From: Pseudoclavibacter sp. 13-3
GTDB taxonomy: Bacteria; Actinomycetota; Actinomycetes; Actinomycetales; Microbacteriaceae
DNA: 64,000 nt
Reading direction: 5' to 3'
NCBI RefSeq assembly: GCF_021168475.1
Contig: NZ_JAJOZT010000003.1
Location: 62,001-126,000, forward strand
Position numbers and translations under genes: made by a program. Under the pieces are notes generated by a model that did not search any database, was not told the DNA's origin, and saw nothing but the letters and a program-made list of their open reading frames with translations. Positions 58,654 through 64,000 of the stretch are shown piece by piece (positions within the stretch are counted from its first letter, which is position 1; each line of letters opens with the position of its first letter).

Positions 58654-59184
58654 TCAGCCCAGGCCGCGCAGGCTGAACACGGTGTACCACGAGGTGCCGG
58701 GTGTGGCCGGGGCCTCCTGCACCCCGTTGGCACGGCAGAGCACCATCGCTGCGGCCGAGATCGCCTGTGCGTCTCGGTGACTGCAGTGCACCGGCTGATG
58801 CAGCAGTCGAGCCCAGTCTTCGCAGTGCGCCCAACGGGCGATCTGCTCGCTGACCCGGGTCGCGGCACAGGAGAACCCCAGGTTCGACCCCCAGCAGAAG
58901 ACGCCCTGAGCCGCGCGGTACAGCCCGATGACCTGTGCGGGCGCACGAAACCTTCGCGAGTCGTCGAACCACCAGGTGAGCTGCCCGGCTGCGATGTCGA
59001 ACTCGACGTGACGTTCGCGCCCGATGCCCCAGCGGTTCAGATGAGCACGCGATGCGCGGTCAAGATGTCCGAGCCCGATATGTGCGAGCCGACTCAGCGG
59101 CAACGAGCTCGCCTCGGAGGCCGGACAGCCTCGTTCATGCGCACTCAGCGGCAGATGGCACCGTGGACAATAGGCGTTGATCAT
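58654..59184 (-). CDS. Zinc-ribbon protein, DUF6882-like
   Basis: 176 residues. The N-terminus has a likely zinc ribbon CPRCHLPLSAHERGCP. The rest (FDIAAGQLTWWFDDSRRFRAP, then QVIGLYRAAQGVFCWGSN) resembles DUF6882 proteins, which are found singly and in polymorphic-toxin immunity contexts; assignment is tentative. An extremely G-rich ribosome site (seven G followed by AGG) lies six bases before the ATG. It is upstream of the YqaJ nuclease on the same strand, so the two may be co-expressed. Confidence 0.55.
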   Translation of the reverse strand: MINAYCPRCHLPLSAHERGCPASEASSLPLSRLAHIGLGHLDRASRAHLNRWGIGRERHVEFDIAAGQLTWWFDDSRRFRAPAQVIGLYRAAQGVFCWGSNLGFSCAATRVSEQIARWAHCEDWARLLHQPVHCSHRDAQAISAAAMVLCRANGVQEAPATPGTSWYTVFSLRGLG

Positions 59185-59399
59185 TGACAGCCTCCCCCCC
59201 CTGGGAGCCGCTGCGCGGCTCTGCTGGCAGCCGGTGTGGCTGGCCAGGACGGGCCGGGTGCTGCGACAGCCGCGTCAGTCCCATTTCACCGGAGTGCGTG
59301 CAGACTTCAAGAGGAATGAGGCAACTGTGGAGAACTTCTCTTGTGTACAAGGGGTCTGCCGCCGGCAGGGGGCCTGGGACTCCCCGATCGAAGACGCGC
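59185..59399. other. Gene-free spacer upstream of the rplJ promoter
   Basis: I see no coding gene here. It holds a seven-base hairpin GAGCCGC-TGC-GCGGCTC (59204-59220) and the C7 tract (59194-59200) that is the ribosome site of the opposing gene. The right half is less GC-rich. Confidence 0.5.
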
Positions 59400-59428
59400 T
59401 TGCGTCGGCTCCTGGTAACCAGTATGCT
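59400..59428 (+). promoter_or_regulatory. rplJL promoter
   Basis: -35 TTGCGT (59400-59405) and -10 TATGCT (59423-59428) with a 17-base spacer; transcription would begin near 59435, at the start of the L10 leader. Confidence 0.7.
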
Positions 59429-59435
59429 GAACGAT

Positions 59436-59575
59436 GGCCAAAGACCGCCGGTTCCTGTCTTGCAACAGGCGAAGGTCACGAGAGTGACGACCCGCGCAGG
59501 TGAACGAACAACATGCATGCCCGTGTGTAACGCGGTGTGCGTCGAGCTCCGACATCTGTGTCGGAGCTTTTCTCA
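59436..59575 (+). ncRNA. L10 ribosomal leader (rplJ autoregulatory mRNA element)
   Basis: The 5' leader of rplJ contains the conserved L10/L12-binding elements AAAGACCGCCGGTTCCTG, AACAGGCGAAGGTC and CCGCGCAGGTGAACG. A terminator/attenuator hairpin AGCTCCGACA-TCTG-TGTCGGAGCT (59545-59568) with a TTTTCT tail follows. The L10-(L12)4 complex binds this region to repress rplJL when in excess. Confidence 0.85.
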
Positions 59576-59620
59576 TTCTCGTGGGCATCGGGCCGCCGGC
59601 ATGACATCACGAGGAGTGCA

Positions 59621-60139
59621 ATGGCGAACAAGGAAGCTGCAGTCGCCGAGCTGACGGAGGAATTCCGTAGCTCAAGCGCAGTGCTGCTGACCGAGTATCG
59701 CGGCCTCACGGTTGCAGATCTTAAGAAGATCCGCGATTCAATCCGTGAGAATGCCACGTTCTCTGTGGTGAAGAACACGCTCGCGAAGATCGCCGCGAAG
59801 GAGGCGGGCATCGACGTCTTCGACGATGCTCTCGCCGGCCCGAGCGCGCTGGTGTTCGTGCACGGCGACGTGGTCCCTGTGGCCAAGGCGCTGCGTGACT
59901 TCAGCAAAGAGAATCCTCTTCTGGTGCTCAAGAACGGCTACTTCGATGGCGCCGCTCTGACTCCCGAAGACGTGCAGAAGCTTGCCGATCTCGAGACCCG
60001 CGAAGTGCTGCTGGCAAAGCTGGCCGGCGCGTTCAAGGCCTCGCTGTTCGGTGCCGCATACCTGTTCAACGCGCCGCTGTCGCAGGCCGCTCGCGCGGTC
60101 GACGCGCTGCGTCAGAAGAAAGAAGAGGCCGAGGCGTAA
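59621..60139 (+). CDS. rplJ: 50S ribosomal protein uL10
   Basis: 172 residues of the standard length. N-terminal rRNA-binding domain (VAELTEEFRSSSAVLLTEYR, GLTVADLKKIR, NTLAKIAAKEAG) and a C-terminal helix (LSQAARAVDALRQKKEEAEA) that carries the L12 dimers. GAGGAG lies six bases before the ATG. It is regulated by its own leader. The gene is 2.6 kb from rplA; the two ribosomal pairs are separated by aquaporin, YqaJ and zinc-ribbon genes. Confidence 0.97.
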   Translation: MANKEAAVAELTEEFRSSSAVLLTEYRGLTVADLKKIRDSIRENATFSVVKNTLAKIAAKEAGIDVFDDALAGPSALVFVHGDVVPVAKALRDFSKENPLLVLKNGYFDGAALTPEDVQKLADLETREVLLAKLAGAFKASLFGAAYLFNAPLSQAARAVDALRQKKEEAEA

Positions 60140-60209
60140 GACCTCTCGGGTCTTCACCACGGTTTCATCCGAAAACCACACATCAGACATCTGAGATAAA
60201 GGAACCATC

Positions 60210-60590
60210 ATGGCAAAGCTGTCAACTGAAGAGCTCATCGCGGCCTTCAAGGAGCTCACCCTCATCGAGCTCAACGATTTCGTCAAGGCATTCGAGGAGA
60301 CCTTCGAGGTCACCGCTGCCGCTCCCGTCGCCGTGGCTGCTGCCCCGGCCGCCGGCGAGGCCGAGGCTGCTGAAGAGAAGACTGAGTTCGACGTCGTTCT
60401 CGAGGCTGCTGGCGACAAGAAGATCCAGGTCATCAAGGCCGTTCGCGCCCTCACCAGCCTGGGCCTGGGCGAGGCCAAGGCTCTCGTCGACGGCGCTCCT
60501 GCGACCGTTCTCGAGGCTGCCAACAAAGAGACCGCCGAGAAGGCCAAGGCCGACATCGAGGCTGCAGGCGGCAAGGTCACCCTCAAGTGA
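60210..60590 (+). CDS. rplL: 50S ribosomal protein bL12
   Basis: 126 residues. N-terminal dimerisation domain ([20 protein letters not shown]), Ala-rich flexible hinge ([19 protein letters not shown]) and a C-terminal factor-binding domain with [20 protein letters not shown] and [27 protein letters not shown] lies ahead of the ATG. Second gene of the rplJL transcript, followed by a long terminator. Confidence 0.97.
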   Translation: MAKLSTEELIAAFKELTLIELNDFVKAFEETFEVTAAAPVAVAAAPAAGEAEAAEEKTEFDVVLEAAGDKKIQVIKAVRALTSLGLGEAKALVDGAPATVLEAANKETAEKAKADIEAAGGKVTLK

Positions 60591-60690
60591 GTCGACCGCT
60601 CGACTGAGTGAGCGCCCGTCTTCGACGGCTCTCGCGCATCGAGCATCGGTGACGAGTCGGGTCTGACCCTGCTTCGAGCCGAGCCCCTGA

Positions 60691-60736
60691 AAGACCGCCC
60701 GGACCTGTCATTCGTGACAGCGCTCCGGGCGGTCTT
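60691..60736 (+). terminator. Terminator after rplL
   Basis: Stem AAGACCGCCCGGA / TCCGGGCGGTCTT (13 bp, perfect) with an inner stem CTGTCA-TTCG-TGACAG capped by a TTCG tetraloop, then TCT. Very stable; 100 bases after rplL. Confidence 0.88.
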
Positions 60737-60841
60737 CTCTGTCTGCGGGCAGAATAGAGCGTCGAGCTGGTCCTCCGGCGGCGACAGACACCTGCCCGGC
60801 CTAGACTGGCAGGGCACGATCTTCCGAACACAGGAGCGCAC

Positions 60842-62038
60842 ATGGCACAGCACGCTGAGGGATTCTTCGACAACCGCGAACGATTCCGAGACGCCGACAT
60901 GGCGACGCGCGCTGTGCACGTGGGGCTTGATCCCGACAGAGAGACCGGGTCGGTTGTGCCGCCGATCTACCAGACGTCGACATACATGCAGGACAGCATC
61001 GGTCACGGCCGCCACGGCTACGAGTACGGCCGAATGAGCAACCCGACTCGCGACGCTCTGCAGGTGAGCCTCGCCTCACTCGAGAACGGCGCGGCAGCGC
61101 TGAGCTTCGGCTCCGGCCTCGCCGCAGAAGACGCCTTGCTGCGCACACTGCTGAAGCCCGGCGACACCGTGGTCAGCGGCAACGACGTCTACGGCGGCAC
61201 GCATCGCCTGATCGCGAAGATCTGGGGCGAATGGGGTGTGAACTCGGTCGAGACCGATCTCTCCGACGTCGACCTCGCCCGCGGCGTGATCGAAGAGGCT
61301 CAGCCGCGCCTGGTGTGGATCGAGACCCCGACGAACCCCATGATGCAGATCAGCGACGTCGCAGCACTCGCCGAGATCGCCCATCAGTCCGGCGCGCTCG
61401 TGGTCGTCGACAACACCTTCGCCTCGCCGGTGCTGCAGCAGCCGATCAGCCTGGGCGCCGACTTCGTCGTGCACTCCACGACGAAGTACCTGGGCGGGCA
61501 CTCAGACGTCGTCGGCGGTGCGGTCGTCCTCGCCACCGACGAGTACGAAGACCAGCTCTGGTTCAGCCAGTACGCCATGGGTGCGATCTCGTCGCCGTTC
61601 GACTGCTGGCTCACGCTGCGCGGAATCAAGACGCTCGGCGTGCGTGTGCAGCGCCATTCCGAGAACGCGCAGCAGCTCGCAGAATGGCTCGCACAGCATC
61701 CCAGGATCGATCAGGTCTACTACCCGGGGCTGTCCAGCCATCCCGGCCACGAGGTCGCGGCCAAGCAGATGCACGGCGGCTTCGGCGGCATGGTCTCGGT
61801 GGCCGTCGCCGGCGGCGAACAGGCGGCCCGCACCTTCGCCGAGAGCACGAAGCTCTTCGTGCTCGGCGAGAGTCTCGGCGGCGTCGAGTCGCTGATCAAC
61901 TATCCGTCGGAGATGACTCACGCGTCGGTCAAAGGCACGCCTCTTGCGGTGCCGCTGAACGTGGTGCGTCTCTCGGTCGGCATCGAGGGGGTCGCCGATC
62001 TGCAGGCCGATCTCGCGCAGGCGCTCGACCAGATCTGA
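60842..62038 (+). CDS. Cystathionine gamma-synthase / gamma-lyase
   Basis: A 398-residue PLP enzyme of the Cys/Met metabolism family. TRAVHVGLDPDRETGSVVPP at the N-terminus, YEYGRMSNPTRDALQ, SFGSGLAA, VWIETPTNPMMQISD, VVDNTFASP and the Schiff-base Lys in VHSTTKYLGGHSDVVGG. Sequence alone does not separate synthase (MetB) from lyase. The ATG has GGAG five bases upstream; a later ATG before TRAVHVG lacks a site. TAGACT near 60802 is a plausible -10. No SAM or S-box element is visible in the leader. Confidence 0.9.
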   Translation: MAQHAEGFFDNRERFRDADMATRAVHVGLDPDRETGSVVPPIYQTSTYMQDSIGHGRHGYEYGRMSNPTRDALQVSLASLENGAAALSFGSGLAAEDALLRTLLKPGDTVVSGNDVYGGTHRLIAKIWGEWGVNSVETDLSDVDLARGVIEEAQPRLVWIETPTNPMMQISDVAALAEIAHQSGALVVVDNTFASPVLQQPISLGADFVVHSTTKYLGGHSDVVGGAVVLATDEYEDQLWFSQYAMGAISSPFDCWLTLRGIKTLGVRVQRHSENAQQLAEWLAQHPRIDQVYYPGLSSHPGHEVAAKQMHGGFGGMVSVAVAGGEQAARTFAESTKLFVLGESLGGVESLINYPSEMTHASVKGTPLAVPLNVVRLSVGIEGVADLQADLAQALDQI

Positions 62039-62090
62039 CCGTTCCGTCTCTGATCTCGCCTCGCCGCGACGACGGGTCGACGCACGCGCC

Positions 62091-63104
62091 CTACCGTCTC
62101 GCCTCGGCTCGCTGCCGAACCCGCACATCGGGCAGCGCAGACAGCGCGATCGCGCCGAAGGTCAGCACGGCGCCGCCGATCGCGGCGAACGAGACGCCGG
62201 CGGCCGAGGTGGGCCACAGCCAGTCGAGCAGCAGCGAGCCGACCAGTTGCCCGCCGATCGCCGCGATCGTGAACCGCAGCACGCCGATGCGGGGCACCAT
62301 ATGGGCCCCGGTGAAGATGAAGATGATGCCCATGGCGCCGCCGAGGTACATCCACCACACAGCCGGCAGCTGCGGCACGACAGCAAGCCCGCGCGAGGTG
62401 CGTTCGACGAGTGTGACGACCAGCAGCGCGATGCTGCCGGCGACAAAATTCATGTAGGTCGCGCTGAACGGAGCCTTCGTCGTCGAGGCGATGCGCCCGT
62501 TCATGGCCTGTTGGAACCCGCTCAGAATGCCGGCGCTCAGCGGCAGCAGCGCCGTCAGCACCATCGTGCCGACGGCCAGACCCGCGGGGATGCTGCCCGA
62601 CACCGACCACACCACCGCGACGATGGTGATCACCGCTGCGATGACGCGCATCGGAGTCAGCGGCTGCTTCCGGTCGGCCAGAAAGCCGAACCGGTCGACG
62701 AGCAGTCCGCTGACGGTCTGCCCCGCGATCAGCGAGATCATGAACAGCGCCACGCCGAACACGCCCACACTGATGCTCTGCGCGATCACCAGCCACGCAC
62801 CCAGCGCGCCGGCCACGATGAGCCAGGGCGGCATCCGCCGACTGCGGATCGCCACCCACAGCGCACCGAGCGCGCGCCGGTTGCCGGGCAGCACCAGCAG
62901 CGCCGTCAGCAGCACGAATCCCGATCCGAAGCTCACGAACGCCGCGAAGGCCGGGTCACTGATCTCAGTGGCCAGGGCGCCGTTCATGCGCGACTGCACC
63001 GGCATGGTCAGCCCTGCGGCGACGGTGATCAGCGCGTCGAAGACCAGCCGCGCACGCGACGGTGCGGGGGGCGGGGTGGCAGATGGCGTGTCGGGGGATG
63101 CCAT
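62091..63104 (-). CDS. DMT superfamily transporter, tandem YdcZ/DUF606 domains
   Basis: A 337-residue membrane protein with about ten hydrophobic segments arranged as two similar halves. Each half carries a YdcZ-like pattern: GLTMPVQSRMNGALATEISDP in the first and LSGFQQAMNGRIASTTKAP in the second (N-G motif after a Gln), followed by SLIAGQTVSGLLVDRFG and AAIGGQLVGSLLLDWLW. Substrate unknown. GGAG lies five bases before the ATG. Upstream on the same strand is the partial transporter at the right edge. Confidence 0.83.
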   Translation of the reverse strand: MASPDTPSATPPPAPSRARLVFDALITVAAGLTMPVQSRMNGALATEISDPAFAAFVSFGSGFVLLTALLVLPGNRRALGALWVAIRSRRMPPWLIVAGALGAWLVIAQSISVGVFGVALFMISLIAGQTVSGLLVDRFGFLADRKQPLTPMRVIAAVITIVAVVWSVSGSIPAGLAVGTMVLTALLPLSAGILSGFQQAMNGRIASTTKAPFSATYMNFVAGSIALLVVTLVERTSRGLAVVPQLPAVWWMYLGGAMGIIFIFTGAHMVPRIGVLRFTIAAIGGQLVGSLLLDWLWPTSAAGVSFAAIGGAVLTFGAIALSALPDVRVRQRAEARR

Positions 63105-63199
63105 GGGAGCTCCAGTTCACTGCGTCGGGGCGCCGCGAGAAACGCTCGCATTCACCTGCCCGGTGGCACGTGGCCGCGGAGACGTGCGTACGGTCGTGG

Positions 63200-64000
63200 T
63201 CAGCGTGCGACGCGCACCCTGGTGAAGAGCACAAGCCCGACCAGCAGCACTGCCGCGATGCCCAAGATACCCCAGATCTGCGCGCCGAGCAGCGCGACGG
63301 ACACACTGAACGCCGCGGGTGCCAGAAAGCTCACCGCACGGCCCGTGGTGGCGTAGAGACCGAAGATCTCACCGTGGTGCCCGACGGGAGTGATCGAGGT
63401 GAGGAACGAGCGCGACGCCGACTGCACCGGCCCCACGAACACGCACATCAGCATGCCGAAGATCCAGAAGAACGCCTTGCCGCCGCCCGAGGTCAGCAGT
63501 GTCAGCAGCGCCGCGACGATCATGCCGATCAGCGAGATCGTGATCAGCACGCGGGGGCCGACGCGGTCCTCGATCATGCCGAGCAGCATCGTCGCGATGC
63601 CCGAGACCACGTTCGCGGCGATCGCGAAGACGATGACCTCGCTGCTCGAGAACCCGAAGGTGCCGGCCGCGAGCACGCCGCCGAAGGTGAAGACGCCGGC
63701 GAGGCCGTCACGGTATATCGCGCTGGCGATGAGAAAGACGAGGGTGCTGCGCGCACTGCGCCAGAGCCGAGCGATGGTGCGGCCGAGCTCGCGGTAGACC
63801 CCGAAGAACGACGTGCGCCGCGCTGCGGATGCACGGGCCGGCTCGGGCAGCCCGTCTCGCTGCAGCAGCGTGGGCAGTGCGAACACGGCGAACCACAGTG
63901 CGGCGAGCAGGGCGACGGCACGGTAGCGGGTGCCGTGCTCATCGCCGACGCCGAACCAGCCGACGGTCGGGTTGATGAACCCGACCAGCACGATGGCGAG
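63200..64000 (-). CDS. MFS transporter, UMF1/Atg22-like (N-terminal part outside window)
   Basis: The C-terminal 267 residues of a major facilitator with at least eight hydrophobic segments. Segments such as SAIYRDGLAGVFTFGGVLAAG, GMIEDRVGPRVLI and FVGPVQSASRSFLTSITP...GEIFGLYATTGRAVSFLAP are typical of the UMF1 family (related to fungal Atg22, proposed amino acid efflux). The frame is open to the window edge, so the start is unknown. Confidence 0.82.
   Translation of the reverse strand, partial: LAIVLVGFINPTVGWFGVGDEHGTRYRAVALLAALWFAVFALPTLLQRDGLPEPARASAARRTSFFGVYRELGRTIARLWRSARSTLVFLIASAIYRDGLAGVFTFGGVLAAGTFGFSSSEVIVFAIAANVVSGIATMLLGMIEDRVGPRVLITISLIGMIVAALLTLLTSGGGKAFFWIFGMLMCVFVGPVQSASRSFLTSITPVGHHGEIFGLYATTGRAVSFLAPAAFSVSVALLGAQIWGILGIAAVLLVGLVLFTRVRVAR

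Noticed and set aside
60737-60841. Riboswitch (SAM or similar) upstream of the cystathionine enzyme
   Set aside because: The leader after the promoter is under 40 bases and shows no multi-helix structure or conserved riboswitch core.

Overview
This window is high-GC chromosomal DNA from an actinobacterium. Best guess is order Micrococcales, probably family Microbacteriaceae. Reasons: strong G/C bias at third codon positions; the gene order tRNA-Trp, secE, nusG, rplK, rplA next to a MaoC pair (hadAB-like) and murB; the 32-residue ribosomal protein bS22; menaquinone biosynthesis; DUF4229 and DUF3618 proteins; and many genes that appear leaderless, with a -10 element only 6-8 bases before the start codon. 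It is mostly core genome. I see no prophage, insertion sequence or CRISPR array.

Layout. 1-10.4 kb: 3' end of tadA, a universal stress protein, a cation diffusion facilitator, proC, a TrkH/TrkA potassium uptake pair, an ArsR regulator, bS22, a HAD phosphatase, a glutaredoxin-like protein, a MarR-controlled drug exporter and a flavin reductase. 10.5-20.1 kb: aspS, a histidine phosphatase leading into a complete System II cytochrome c maturation operon (TlpA-like, CcdA, ResB, CcsB), then menC and another exporter. 20.1-24.3 kb: a membrane-stress module in which a PspC/toastrack protein is divergent from a PspC-type histidine kinase and its LuxR-type response regulator. 24.4-37.0 kb: a frameshifted flavin amine oxidase, then menaquinone genes menB, menE, menA, menD, menF and menG, with an IspD-family enzyme, a polyprenyl diphosphate synthase, a ferredoxin-NADP reductase and two small membrane proteins. 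37-41 kb: small membrane proteins, a TPR-like protein, yajQ and tRNA-Tyr, tRNA-Thr and tRNA-Met, ending in a strong terminator.

41-50 kb: a P-type cation ATPase, an AraC regulator and an iron-siderophore ABC importer (ATPase, lipoprotein, fused double permease) behind a DtxR/IdeR-like box. This block separates the tRNAs from hadA, where other actinobacteria usually carry rpmG. 50-57 kb: hydrolase, hadAB-like pair, murB, DUF3618 and holin-like membrane proteins, aminotransferase, tRNA-Trp, secE, nusG, rplK, rplA. 57-64 kb: aquaporin, an orphan YqaJ-type nuclease, a zinc-ribbon protein, the L10 leader with rplJ and rplL, a cystathionine gamma-synthase/lyase, a YdcZ-type transporter and a partial UMF1-like transporter.

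Functionally, cytochrome c maturation, menaquinone synthesis, prenyl side-chain synthesis and an NADPH-ferredoxin reductase lie within about 24 kb and together serve the respiratory chain. The most unusual items are the density of leaderless promoters, the three-part PspC envelope-stress module, the orphan YqaJ nuclease next to the ribosomal genes, the altered ion-binding motif of the P-type ATPase, and the synteny break with a gene remnant after tRNA-Met. I did not find a clearly undescribed multi-gene system.
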